In this document: in pieces, positions 1-7,481 of the stretch
How positions within the stretch are numbered: position 1 is the stretch's first letter
Layout of the letters: each line of letters starts with the position of its first letter
Assembly: GCA_019689515.1 (NCBI GenBank)
Contig: JADGHI010000024.1
Span: 1-16,770 of the forward strand
Length of the DNA stretch: 16,770 bases
DNA from: Acetobacteraceae bacterium
GTDB taxonomy: Bacteria > Pseudomonadota > Alphaproteobacteria > Acetobacterales > Acetobacteraceae
Direction of reading: 5' to 3'
Notes under the pieces: generated by a model
What the model saw: the letters and a program-made list of their open reading frames with translations, nothing else
The model's database searches: none
What the model was told of the DNA's origin: nothing
Program-made: the position numbers and the translations under genes

Positions 1-197
1 GCCCAGAACGGATCGCGGGTGTTCCAGAAGGCGAGGTCGGCCAGCAGCGCCCCGATCAGGAAGGCGATCGGGAAGGTCACCAGCATGGGGTGGACGGGAT
101 GGTCGGCGATCCGCACCGTGCTCGCGATCCCGAACGGCCCGGGGCGCTCTTCACCGGCAGCGAGCCTGCGCATGCCGGCGTCCGCCGCTCTGTCCAT
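1..197 (-). CDS. DUF2231 membrane protein, N-terminal part (runs off the window)
   Basis: Only the first 65 codons are inside the window. The start ATG at 197 is preceded by a purine-rich GGGAGCGAGG, a usable ribosome binding site. After about 30 polar residues comes the motif DHPVHPMLVTFPIAFLIGAL, followed by LLADLAFW. The paired HP...HPM motif leading straight into a hydrophobic helix is typical of the DUF2231 family of small multi-helix inner-membrane proteins, whose biochemical role is not settled. It lies 75 bp downstream of the Rieske-type reductase on the same strand, so the two may be co-transcribed, which would fit a membrane redox partner (inference). The family call is fairly secure from the HP motif; function is unknown. 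Confidence 0.72.
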   Translation of the reverse strand, partial: MDRAADAGMRRLAAGEERPGPFGIASTVRIADHPVHPMLVTFPIAFLIGALLADLAFWNTRDPFW

Positions 198-272
198 GCC
201 TCGCTCCCTTGCATGGTGCCGTGCCGCTTTCGATGCAGCGGCGGGGCCGGCGTTCCCGGCCCGCGCGCGCCG

Positions 273-1847
273 CTACGGGAGCGCCGTGCCGGGGGCCTGC
301 CCCGTCGTCTCCCGCTCCATCGCTGCCTCCGCCTCCAGGCTCCGCAGGTCCCGGCCGGCCGTCGCAACCGCGAGGACCTTGCCGTCCCGCCGGTAGCGCA
401 CCACCGCGTCCCGCGCGCCGATGTCGCCCTCGACCTCGATCGCGTCCCATCGCTGCGCGTGCCCGACATAGTCGATCGAGGTGTCGTAGTGCCGGCTCCA
501 GAAGAACGGCGCCGCGGCGAAGCGCGCGCGCCGGTCGCCGCCGAGCATGTTCAGCGCCGCCGCCTGGCCCTGGCGCTCCGCGACCACCCAGTGCTCGATG
601 CGGATCCGCTCGCCCGTGAGCGGGTCAGGCCACCGGGCGATGTCGCCGGCGGCGAAGATGCCCGGCACGCCCGTCTCCAGGTACTCGTCCACCAGCACGC
701 CGTGATCCACCGCGAGGCCGGCGTGCTCGGCGAGCTCCGTCCGCGGCCGCACGCCGGTGCCGAGGACCACCAGACCGGCATCGAGGCTCTGGCCGTCCTT
801 GAGGCGCACCCGGTTCGGCTCGATCGCCGCGACCTCCGCCCCTAGATGGAAGACGACGCCCTGCTCCTCGTGGAGCTGGCGCACCAGGTCGCCGAGTTCC
901 GGACCCAGCACGCGTTCCAGCGGCCGACGCTCGGGGGCGACGACTTGCACCTCCAGACCGCGCGCCCGAAGCGAGGCCGCGACCTCCAGCCCGATGAAGC
1001 CGGCCCCGATCAGCACCGCGCGCCGCGCCACCTTTGCCGCCTCGATCAGGGCGCGGCTGTCCTTCAGGGAGCGCAGCGTGCGCACCTGGGGCCCATCGGC
1101 GCCAGGGATCGGCGGCCGCACGGGCTCGGCACCGGTGGCCAGCAGGAGGCGGTCGAACGGAAGCTCCCCTCCGCCGGCCGCGAGCAGGACGCGCCGCGCC
1201 GCGGGGTCGATCCCGGCCACCGTCGCGCCGAGGCGCAGGTCGATCCCGTTCTCCGCGTAGAAGCCTTTGGGGCGCAGCGGGATCCACTCCTCCGGCGCGG
1301 TGCCCGCGAGGTAGTCCTTGGAGAGGTTCGGCCGGTCGTAGGGCGGGGCGTCGTCCGCGCTGAGTAGCGTGAGGCTCCCCGCGTAGCCCTCCCGCCGCAG
1401 CCTCTCGGCCGCGGCGAAGCCCGCGGCGCCGCCGCCGACGATGACGATGCGTTCGGGCACCGTGCCGGCCGCGGGCGTCGCCGGGGCGGGGCGGCGGGCG
1501 GGCGGTGCGAGCTTGTCGCGCACGAAGAGCCTGCCGTCGCGCCGCTCCACGCGCCAGCATGGAACGGGGTCGAAGGCAGGCGCCCGTAGCGCCTCCCCGG
1601 TCCTCAGGCTGAAGCAGGCGTGGTGCCACGGGCAGCGCACCGTGTCCTCGACGAGGAGGCCCTCCGCGAGCGGGCCGCCGTAATGGGTGCAGGTGGCGCC
1701 GATGGCGAACACCTCCTCGCCGCGGCGCGTCAGTAGCACGGTCTCCTCGCCGACATGGCCGGCGAGCATGCCGCCGTTGGGCAGGTCGGACAGAGCTACA
1801 CCCTGGGTCAGGTCGGGGCCGCCTGGTGCCGCCTGGTCTCCGCCCAT
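273..1847 (-). CDS. Rieske [2Fe-2S] / FAD / NAD(P)H reductase (AIFL-like)
   Basis: This is a 524-residue fusion of a Rieske ferredoxin domain to a pyridine-nucleotide-disulfide oxidoreductase. Residues about 12-112 are the Rieske part, with cluster ligands C53 and H55 (CTH) and C72 and H75 (CPWHH), 16 residues apart as expected. GGGAAG at 138-143 is the FAD-binding loop, IGAGFIG at 280-286 the NAD(P)-binding loop, and FAAGDIA at 398-404 the second FAD motif. A reductase C-terminal domain follows. Such proteins pass electrons from NAD(P)H through FAD to a [2Fe-2S] centre and resemble AIFL-type and ring-dioxygenase reductases; the acceptor is unknown. The ATG at 1847 has an excellent AAAGGAGG site. 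The same frame stays open far upstream through folE, but nothing there resembles this family. No signal peptide or membrane segment is seen, so it should be cytosolic. Confidence 0.9.
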   Translation of the reverse strand: MGGDQAAPGGPDLTQGVALSDLPNGGMLAGHVGEETVLLTRRGEEVFAIGATCTHYGGPLAEGLLVEDTVRCPWHHACFSLRTGEALRAPAFDPVPCWRVERRDGRLFVRDKLAPPARRPAPATPAAGTVPERIVIVGGGAAGFAAAERLRREGYAGSLTLLSADDAPPYDRPNLSKDYLAGTAPEEWIPLRPKGFYAENGIDLRLGATVAGIDPAARRVLLAAGGGELPFDRLLLATGAEPVRPPIPGADGPQVRTLRSLKDSRALIEAAKVARRAVLIGAGFIGLEVAASLRARGLEVQVVAPERRPLERVLGPELGDLVRQLHEEQGVVFHLGAEVAAIEPNRVRLKDGQSLDAGLVVLGTGVRPRTELAEHAGLAVDHGVLVDEYLETGVPGIFAAGDIARWPDPLTGERIRIEHWVVAERQGQAAALNMLGGDRRARFAAAPFFWSRHYDTSIDYVGHAQRWDAIEVEGDIGARDAVVRYRRDGKVLAVATAGRDLRSLEAEAAMERETTGQAPGTALP

Positions 1848-2099
1848 GGACGCCTCCTTTGTGCTCCGGTTGCCGGCGCGGGGCGGGGTCGCCCCTTTTC
1901 GGCAAGGATTGCGGGCCCGCCGGCATCGGTCCCGCACCACCTTTGATGCGGCACATCCGCAAACGTTCCCTGGTGGGGACATGGCCGGCTGGCTGCCCGC
2001 CGGTCCCGCCTCGCGGCGCCGCGGAACATTTTCCGGCCCTCCGGCATCCAAGGGCCTGGTCACGGCACAGGGCCGGAAGCGGCACCAGGAGGACACGGC

Positions 2100-2765
2100 A
2101 TGGATGCTCTCGCGACGGGAATCGGCGATGCCCTTGAGCTTGGGCGGGACACCGCGGCGGTCCGCCGCCCGTCCCGCGCCGAGGCCGAGGCGGCGGTGCG
2201 CACGCTGATCCGCTGGGCCGGCGACGATCCCGACCGCGAGGGGCTGATCGACACGCCGGATCGCGTGCTCCGCGCCTACGCGGAGTGGTTCGGCGGCTAC
2301 GACGAGGATCCGGTCGCGCTGCTGGAGCGGACGTTCGGGGAGAGCGGCGGCTATGACGGGATCGTGTTGCTGCGCGACGTCCGGTTCGTGTCCCACTGCG
2401 AACACCACATGGCGCCAATCTTCGGTCGGGCGCATGTCGCCTATCTGCCCGGCGCCCGGGTCGTCGGCATCTCCAAGCTGGCCCGCATCGTCGAGCTCTA
2501 CGCCCGGCGGTTGCAAATCCAGGAGCGGATGACGGCGCAGATCGCCGACGCGATCGACGCAGTGCTGCAGCCGCGGGGCGTCGCCGTCGTCGTGGAGGCC
2601 ACCCATGGTTGCATGGCCACGCGCGGCGTCCACAAGCCCGGCGCGGCAATGGTCACCGGCCGCATGCTCGGAGCCTTCCGCGATCACCCCGGGACGCGGG
2701 CGGAGTTCCTCTCCGCGGTCGGGCTGGGACAGCAGGGCGGCGCAGCCGGGAACCTTTTCGGCTGA
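2100..2765 (+). CDS. folE: GTP cyclohydrolase I
   Basis: The product (221 residues, normal length) converts GTP to 7,8-dihydroneopterin triphosphate, the first step of tetrahydrofolate and pterin synthesis, in the cytosol. The zinc and catalytic motif SHCEHHM gives C100, H102 and H103. The second zinc cysteine, C171, lies in ATHGCM with H169 just before it, and RGVHKPGA follows. These correspond to C110, H112, H113, H179 and C181 of the E. coli enzyme, so the site looks complete. AGGAGG at 2087-2092, 7 bases before the ATG, fixes the start. The gene diverges from the Rieske reductase across about 250 bp in which no convincing promoter or riboswitch was found. The ECF sigma factor begins 37 bp downstream in the same direction, which is an unusual neighbour for folE. 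Confidence 0.96.
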   Translation: MDALATGIGDALELGRDTAAVRRPSRAEAEAAVRTLIRWAGDDPDREGLIDTPDRVLRAYAEWFGGYDEDPVALLERTFGESGGYDGIVLLRDVRFVSHCEHHMAPIFGRAHVAYLPGARVVGISKLARIVELYARRLQIQERMTAQIADAIDAVLQPRGVAVVVEATHGCMATRGVHKPGAAMVTGRMLGAFRDHPGTRAEFLSAVGLGQQGGAAGNLFG

Positions 2766-2802
2766 CCGGCATCGAATGGCGAGGCGTGCAAGGAACGGGC
2801 GA

Positions 2803-3528
2803 ATGCGAGGACATCGGCATTCCGAGGCGGTAAGCGAAGCCGCCGTTGCCGAGTTCGGAGACAGCGAGCTCGTCATCCTGGCCCGCCGGGGCGAAGCGGC
2901 GGCATTCCGCGAGATCATGCGGCGCAACAATCGCCACCTCTTTCGCGCCGCCCGCGGCGTGCTGCGCGACGACCTCGAGGCGGAGGACGTGGTGCAGGAG
3001 GCCTATGTGCGTGCCTTCCAAGGCCTTGCCGGCTTCAGGGGCGATGCCAGCCTCTCGACCTGGCTCACGCGCATCGCGCTCAACGAGGCGCTCGGACGGC
3101 TGCGGCGCCGGCGGAACACGGTCGATCTGGCGGCAGTCGAAATTGCGCAGGAAGGCGGAGGGGCCCGCGTCCTCATGCTTCCCACGGCGCAAGCGGGAGG
3201 CGATCCCGAGGGCGCGGCCGCGCGGCGCGAGATCCGCCGGCTGTTGGAAGAGGCGATCGACGAACTGCCCGAGGTCTTCCGGCTCGTGCTCGTGGCCCGG
3301 GACGTCGACGGGATGAGTGTCGAGGAGACGGCCCAGATCCTTGGCGTCCGGCCGGAGACGGTCAGGACGCGGCTGCACCGCGCCCGGCGGCAGCTCCGCG
3401 CCGCGCTCGACCAACGGCTCGGCGATACTCTGCACGAGGCCTTCCCCTTCGACGGCGCGCGCTGCGCACGGATGACGGAGGCGGTGCTCGCGCGCCTCGG
3501 CCTCGACGCTCCGGCGCCATCGGGATGA
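2803..3528 (+). CDS. ECF-type RNA polymerase sigma factor
   Basis: The product is a 241-residue sigma-70 factor of the extracytoplasmic-function class. Region 2 spans about residues 22-95, with DLEAEDVVQEAYVRAF and the RGDASLSTWLTRIALNEAL helix that contacts the -10 element. Region 4 spans about 142-200, with IDELPEVFRLVLVARDVDGM followed by a helix-turn-helix (SVEETAQILGVRPETVRTRLHRAR). A short tail (HEAFPFDGARC...) follows region 4, of a kind seen in a number of alphaproteobacterial ECF factors. The ATG at 2803 is chosen because AAGGA lies 8 bases upstream; the in-frame ATG at 2776 has no such site. No anti-sigma factor or zinc-finger partner adjoins it here, so its signal is unknown. It probably shares a transcript with folE. 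Confidence 0.92.
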   Translation: MRGHRHSEAVSEAAVAEFGDSELVILARRGEAAAFREIMRRNNRHLFRAARGVLRDDLEAEDVVQEAYVRAFQGLAGFRGDASLSTWLTRIALNEALGRLRRRRNTVDLAAVEIAQEGGGARVLMLPTAQAGGDPEGAAARREIRRLLEEAIDELPEVFRLVLVARDVDGMSVEETAQILGVRPETVRTRLHRARRQLRAALDQRLGDTLHEAFPFDGARCARMTEAVLARLGLDAPAPSG

Positions 3529-3553
3529 CGACACCCAACACCGTCCCGAGGCC

Positions 3554-3593
3554 GGCTGCCCTGGGGCGCCTGCGGGGCAGGGGCAGCCCGTTT
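3554..3593 (+). terminator. Possible stem-loop terminator after the sigma factor gene
   Basis: GGCTGCCCTG at 3554-3563 pairs with CAGGGGCAGCC at 3578-3588, giving a GC-rich stem of about ten pairs with one bulged base. It is followed by CGTTT. It sits between two convergent genes, where a terminator is expected, but the T tract is short, so it may be only a weak or incidental hairpin. Confidence 0.35.
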
Positions 3594-3669
3594 GCCATGA
3601 CGGTCTCGTCCCGGGACCGTGTGACCCATCCGTCGTGCCGGGCCGGCCGCGCGCAAGGCGTGGCCGGGT

Positions 3670-4638
3670 TCAGCCCGGCGTGGCCCCGGAGGCGCGGACG
3701 ATCGGCGCCCACTTCGTTGTCTCGGCCCGGATGAAGGCCGCCAGGTCCTCCGGCGAGGAAGGCGTCGCCTCGATCTGGCGCCGCGCCAGGGCCGCGACGA
3801 TCTCCTCGTCCGTCAGCGCCGCGGTTGCCGCCCGGTGCAGCGCCTGGAGGATCGGCGCTGGCACGCCACGCGGAGCCATCAGCGCGCTCCAGTCCGCCAT
3901 GTCGAACTCGGACAGGCCGGGGGTTTCCGATACCGCTGGCACCTCGGGCAGCAGCCTGCTCCGCTCGCGCGTGGTGACCGCCAGCATGCGCAGCCGCCCC
4001 GCTTCAACGTGCGGCCCCGCGCCGGAGGCGGGCGTGAAAGCGAAATCGACCTTGCCGGTGATCAGGTCGGTGATCAGCGACCCGCCGCCCCGGTAGGGCA
4101 CGTGGATGTTGTTCAGCCCCGCCATCCGGTTGAGCTGCTCGCCCGCGAGGTGCCCCGCCCCGCCGGAGCCCGAGGAGCCGAAGGTGAGCGGATTGGCCTT
4201 CGAAGCGGCAACCACCTCCGCCACGCTGCGCCAGGGCCGATCGGCCGGCACCGCCAGCACGTTCAGGATCATGGCGACCCGCGTGATGGGCGTGAGGTCC
4301 GTCTGCGGATCGAAGGTCAGGTTGCCGTAGAGCGTCGGATTGATGGCCAGGGCGCCGATCGTGCCCAGGAGGAGCGTATGGCCGTCGGGCGCCGAGCGCA
4401 CGACGTGATCCGTGGCGATGTTGCCGCCGGCGCCGGTGCGATTCTCGATCACGACCGACTGGCCCAGCACGGCCTGCATCTTCGGCGCCATCAGGCGCGC
4501 GGCGACGTCCGTGGTCCCGCCAGGCGAGAAGCCCACGATCAGCCGGATCGGCCGGCTTGGGAACGCGGCCTGCGCCCGCACCGCGGGTGCTGCAAGCAGC
4601 GTCGGCGCAGCGGCCAACAAGCTCCGGCGAAGCATCAT
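3670..4638 (-). CDS. Bug-family periplasmic solute-binding receptor 1
   Basis: This 322-residue protein is of the Bug/TctC type, the extracytoplasmic receptor class of tripartite tricarboxylate transporters. The N-terminus is a signal sequence (arginine pair at residues 4-5, then an Ala/Leu-rich stretch, likely cleaved after VRAQA near residue 24). Family landmarks follow in order: FPSRPIRLIVGFSPGGTTDV, VVIENRTGAGGNIA (about residues 62-75), HVPYRGGG (179-186), and a C-terminal KWAPIVRASGA. It lies 13 bp downstream of the amidase on the same strand, so one transcript is likely and the receptor may bring in the amidase substrate (inference). Two adjacent ATG codons (4638 and 4635) are both possible starts; GAGGGGG about 8 bases upstream suits the first. 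The ligand cannot be predicted. Confidence 0.93.
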   Translation of the reverse strand: MMLRRSLLAAAPTLLAAPAVRAQAAFPSRPIRLIVGFSPGGTTDVAARLMAPKMQAVLGQSVVIENRTGAGGNIATDHVVRSAPDGHTLLLGTIGALAINPTLYGNLTFDPQTDLTPITRVAMILNVLAVPADRPWRSVAEVVAASKANPLTFGSSGSGGAGHLAGEQLNRMAGLNNIHVPYRGGGSLITDLITGKVDFAFTPASGAGPHVEAGRLRMLAVTTRERSRLLPEVPAVSETPGLSEFDMADWSALMAPRGVPAPILQALHRAATAALTDEEIVAALARRQIEATPSSPEDLAAFIRAETTKWAPIVRASGATPG

Positions 4639-4651
4639 CTCTCCATCCCCC

Positions 4652-6073
4652 TCATATCTTTCGGTCGGTCGGTAGCAGGGTGTCCCGAACCCAGCCCGCG
4701 ACGGCGCAGGCATCGGCGTCGCGCTCGGCAAAACCCGCGAGCTGGAGCCCGAGCGGCAATTCCTCCACTGCGAGCAGTGGCAGCGCGAAGGCCGGCGCGC
4801 CGACCAGCGTCCAGGGCAGCGCGTAATTGCGTGAGCCGGTGAAACCGTGGTCCTGGATCGCGGGGCCGCTGGAGCAGAGCATGACGAAACCGTCCGCCCG
4901 CCCCGCGAATTCCGCCACCATCCCGCGCAGCCGCTGCCGGTCCGCGAGCGCGCGCGCATAGGCCGCGGCGTCGAGCCGCCCGGCGCGCTCAAGCAGATCC
5001 TGGATGCGCGCACCCACCTGGTCCGCCCCATGCGCGCGGTACGCCGCGAGCGGCCAGCGCGCCTCCCAGGCCAGCAGGTCGTTGGCGACCTCGCCAATGC
5101 CGCGCAGCTCCTGCTCCAGCGCTGCGGTCGCCGCGTCGTTCGCGGCGTCAAGGATCCGCACTCCGGCGCGGGCCAGCCGCGAAACGGCATCCTCGAAGGC
5201 TGCGCGGGAGCTCGGCGGCGTCTCGTCCCAGCCCAGCGTGTCGAGCCGCACCAGGGTTGCGGGACGGCGCGGCGGAGGCGCCTCCTCCGGGCCGGCGAGG
5301 CCGGGATGCGGCGGTGTGCCGCCAACGATGCGGGAGATCGCCATGGCGCCGGCCCAGACATCCTCCAGACTCGCGCCGATCACGCCGAGATGGTCGAGCG
5401 TCGGCGCGAGCGGCGCGAGGCCGCCGACATGCAGGGCTCCGTGCGTCGGCTTCAGCGCATAGGCGCCGCAATAGCTGGCCGGCCGGATGGTGGAGCCGTG
5501 GGTCTGGGTGCCGAGGCCGAGGCTCGCCATGCCGCCGCCGACGGCCGCCGCGGAGCCGCTCGAGGAGCCGCCTGGCGTACGGCTGGTATCGTATGGATTC
5601 CGGGTGGGGCCGGAGTTGCCGCAGGCGAATTCCGTAGTGACCGTCTTGCCGAGGATGACCGCTCCGGCCTGGCGCAGCGCCAGCACCGCCGCTGCGTCCC
5701 GCCGCGCTTGCCAGCCCTCGTAGATCGGGCTGTTCATCTGCGTGGGCAGATCGACGGTCTCGATCATGTCCTTGATGACCACCGGCATTCCATCGATGGC
5801 CGAGAACGGACGGCCCTCTCGCCACCGCGCCGTCGCGGCGTCCGCGGCGCGGCGCGCGGCGGCGAGATCCAGGGAAACGAAGGCCGAGATCGCAGGCTCG
5901 TCGCGCTGTAGGGTCTCGATGCAGGCTTCGAGGAAGTCGCGCGGCGTCGATCTTCCGGCCCGGAAGGCCACGGTTTTGGGCATGTAGGGCCGCGCCAGCG
6001 GCCGCGTGGGGTCGTACGCGATCCGCCGCTGTGGAGCGTCGGCGGGAAGGGGTCGAACGGGCAGGACGGTCAC
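4652..6073 (-). CDS. Amidase-signature family hydrolase
   Basis: The product (473 residues) hydrolyses a C-N bond using the Ser-cisSer-Lys triad of the amidase-signature family. The lysine is K101 in PVVIKDMIE. The glycine/serine loop TPGGSSSGSAAAVGGG (residues 166-181) supplies the cis-serine, most likely S171. The nucleophile is S194 in GTQTHGSTIRPAS. The triad is complete and the length normal. I prefer a GTG start at 6073, because GGAG lies six bases upstream and a TTGACA element sits at promoter distance; the in-frame ATG at 6109 has no ribosome site and would begin near the predicted transcription start. No signal peptide is seen, so it is cytosolic. It leads an operon with the Bug receptor. 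The family covers many substrates (amides, ureides, allophanate), and the sequence does not pick one. Confidence 0.9.
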   Translation of the reverse strand: MTVLPVRPLPADAPQRRIAYDPTRPLARPYMPKTVAFRAGRSTPRDFLEACIETLQRDEPAISAFVSLDLAAARRAADAATARWREGRPFSAIDGMPVVIKDMIETVDLPTQMNSPIYEGWQARRDAAAVLALRQAGAVILGKTVTTEFACGNSGPTRNPYDTSRTPGGSSSGSAAAVGGGMASLGLGTQTHGSTIRPASYCGAYALKPTHGALHVGGLAPLAPTLDHLGVIGASLEDVWAGAMAISRIVGGTPPHPGLAGPEEAPPPRRPATLVRLDTLGWDETPPSSRAAFEDAVSRLARAGVRILDAANDAATAALEQELRGIGEVANDLLAWEARWPLAAYRAHGADQVGARIQDLLERAGRLDAAAYARALADRQRLRGMVAEFAGRADGFVMLCSSGPAIQDHGFTGSRNYALPWTLVGAPAFALPLLAVEELPLGLQLAGFAERDADACAVAGWVRDTLLPTDRKI

Positions 6074-6114
6074 GCAATTCTCCGACAGGCCAGGCAATGC
6101 GCCTACCATCGTTG

Positions 6115-6148
6115 AAAGGCAGAGGGAGCGGAGCGTCTTGTCAACAAG
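6115..6148 (-). promoter_or_regulatory. Candidate promoter with overlapping palindromic operator for the amidase-Bug operon
   Basis: On the minus strand a perfect TTGACA (6144-6139) lies 71 bases before the proposed GTG start. A weak -10-like TGCCTT or GCCTTT (6121-6115) follows after a 17-18 base spacer. The -35 box is embedded in a palindrome at 6137-6148 with arms CTTGT and ACAAG, a spacing compatible with a GntR-type operator. The same GTTGACAA core stands at nearly the same distance upstream of the third Bug gene (10206-10199), which raises confidence in both. The weak -10 is the main doubt. Confidence 0.42.
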
Positions 6149-6570
6149 CCCGCCCCGCATCCATGCCGACGGACAGCAGGGTTGCCCGCTTCGCCGTGCT
6201 GCGGCCGACGCCAGGAGACAGGGGGCGGCTGCATTGACAGAAACGCGCCGCAAAGCTTGCCTTCGTGGTCGTAAACAATCGGTTCGCGCGGGGCCGGCCA
6301 TCCAGACGGGCAGAATGGGGTAGGCGGTTGCCGTGTTCACTGCAAGCGCCGGAGCGATCGAATTTGGCGCCTGCGCACACACTCGCATGGCGGGCGCGTG
6401 GCGGTGGCGCCGGAACCCGGCGGCCATCACGCGCCGCAGATGCGGCTGCCCGATGAATGCCGGCATCATCCATCGGGCGGCCTCCCTGAGCCGTACGCGA
6501 CAGGAGGCATGGGATCGCGACGCTTGATGAGACACACAAGGCCCCGCGCGCGTCGTCGCGCCGATGCCGC
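6149..6570. other. Gene-free stretch upstream of the amidase
   Basis: I see no convincing gene in these 420 bases. Several frames are open on both strands, but they lack the third-position G/C bias of the neighbouring genes, recognisable motifs and ribosome sites. Together with the remnants to its right, it reads as decayed or recombined DNA between the amidase operon and the insertion sequence. Confidence 0.6.
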
Positions 6571-6610
6571 GGACAAACGGATGTCAAGGCGGACAACCGG
6601 ATGTCAAGCA
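6571..6610. repeat. Tandem imperfect 18-bp repeat, possible end of a lost insertion sequence
   Basis: GGACAAACGGATGTCAAG (6571-6588) is followed at exact 20-bp spacing by GGACAACCGGATGTCAAG (6591-6608), with one mismatch in 18. A short CAAG/CAAG/CAAG micro-repeat comes immediately after (6606-6620). On the minus strand each unit presents TTGACAT followed by CCG. Multiple copies of a short repeat near a terminus are a feature of IS21-family elements, and this could be such an end left behind. No transposase or matching opposite end is present, so the repeat is certain but the origin is a guess. Confidence 0.7.
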
Positions 6611-6685
6611 AGCAAGCAAGGGAAAGCACCAATTGTGACCGCCGCACCCCGTCGCCGACGCCGGCATCTGCTGACTAGCCCCGAT

Positions 6686-7012
6686 TTGCCGGCACCCGAC
6701 ACCGGCATCACCCGCCCGAACGAGACCGCCGTCTCGCGCGGGGTCGAGATCATGGTCGCGACCCACCGAGAGAGCGGAACCTTCGGCCTCAGTGCCCGGA
6801 TCCAGGAGTGCTACGAGGAGCGGCGGCCGCCAACGATGACGCGCGTCGCGCTGCGCTGAGCCATCGACCAATGCATCGCGATGGATACCGCCGGCGTGGC
6901 GTGGGACCGCTTCTTCAGCCGCAGGATGGGCACCATCCGCACCCCGTACCTGGAGGACGCCAACTACGAGCGACGGATGAATGTGCTGCGGCAATTTGTA
7001 CGCGACGGGCTA
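6686..7012 (+). pseudogene. Unrecognised coding remnant with an in-frame TGA, ending at the IS
   Basis: One plus-strand frame has the codon usage of a real gene (nearly all third positions G or C) on both sides of a TGA at 6857-6859. Before it the frame reads ...ARIQECYEERRPPTMTRVAL; after it ...GVAWDRFFSRRMGTIRTPYL and ...YERRMNVLRQFVRDG, up to the IS boundary at 7012. The matched quality on both sides indicates one ancestral gene with a nonsense mutation. An ATG at 6752 could begin a 36-codon piece, but no ribosome site is evident. I do not recognise the family. If the IS is removed, the frame runs straight into the antisense of the Bug gene end, so the true C-terminus was probably lost earlier. 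Confidence 0.5.
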
Positions 7013-7030
7013 GGGTCTGTTAGCGCCTGA
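7013..7030 (+). repeat. IS left inverted repeat
   Basis: GGGTCTGTTAGCGCCTGA is an exact reverse complement of 7871-7888. The next base breaks the match, so the terminal repeat is 18 bp. It lies next to TA/CTAG on the outside. Confidence 0.93.
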
Positions 7031-7262
7031 ACTTCGGGGCGTTGGAGGCGTTGAGCCGCCTTTCTGGAGGGCGGTTGCGGTGCTGACGGACGAGCAGTGG
7101 GCGGTGCTGGAGCCGCTGGTGGAGGCGTGCCGGCCGCCTGCGAAGGTGCCGCCGGGCAACCTGCGGCGGACGGTTTCGGCCATCGTCTGGCGGCACCGGA
7201 ACGGGGCGAAGTGGCGCGCCATCCCCGGCGAGTTCGGTCCGTGGTGGATGGCAGCCCAGACC

Positions 7263-7283
7263 GTCTGACGCAGTGCGTCAGAC
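7263..7283. repeat. Perfect palindrome 1 inside the transposase
   Basis: Arms GTCTGACGCA and TGCGTCAGAC flank a single G and form a perfect 10-bp stem. It sits after the ACC codon of the family motif AAQT and before the RWSRLG motif. Where related transposases usually have six bases (Phe-Ile), this copy has 22, a net gain of 16 and a +1 shift. It carries a TGA at 7266-7268. A CAGACC direct repeat brackets part of it (7257-7262 and 7279-7284). Confidence 0.9.
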
Positions 7284-7409
7284 CCGCTGGTCCCGCCTCG
7301 GCGTGTGGGAGCGGTTGCTCGCCATGGCGCAGGCGCGCGGCGTCGAACTCGGCATGGCGTTCGTGGACGGCACCTCGATTCGTGCCCACCAGAAGGCGGC
7401 GGGCGCGAC

Positions 7410-7416
7410 CAAAAAG
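7410..7416 (+). other. Possible programmed -1 frameshift site in the transposase
   Basis: C-AAA-AAG, read in the frame ending ...GATKK, would allow a -1 slip by lysyl-tRNA. That gives KK-GAAPAQRGAGEALGRSRGGYG, the frame that matches the family downstream. Many two-ORF IS427-group elements use an A-rich slip at this point; here the run has only five A, so a simple deletion is also possible. Confidence 0.4.
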
Positions 7417-7481
7417 GCGCCGCTCCGGCGCAACGGGGTGCTGGTGAGGCGCTTGGCCGTTCTCGTGGCGGCTATGGCACC

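Noticed and set aside
1965..2048. GGAAC boxes (minus strand 1969-1965, plus strand 2023-2027) as EcfG-type stress promoters
   Set aside because: Neither is followed by a CGTT -10 element after 16-17 bases.
1848..2930. Upstream extension of the Rieske reductase frame, giving an 885-residue reading on the minus strand
   Set aside because: The extension lies opposite folE and the sigma factor, has no homology pattern, and the true start at 1847 has a strong ribosome site. High GC simply keeps the antisense frame open.
3607..3619. GTCCCGGGAC palindrome in the convergent intergenic region
   Set aside because: It is a short GC palindrome of a kind common in such DNA, with no T tract and no second copy.
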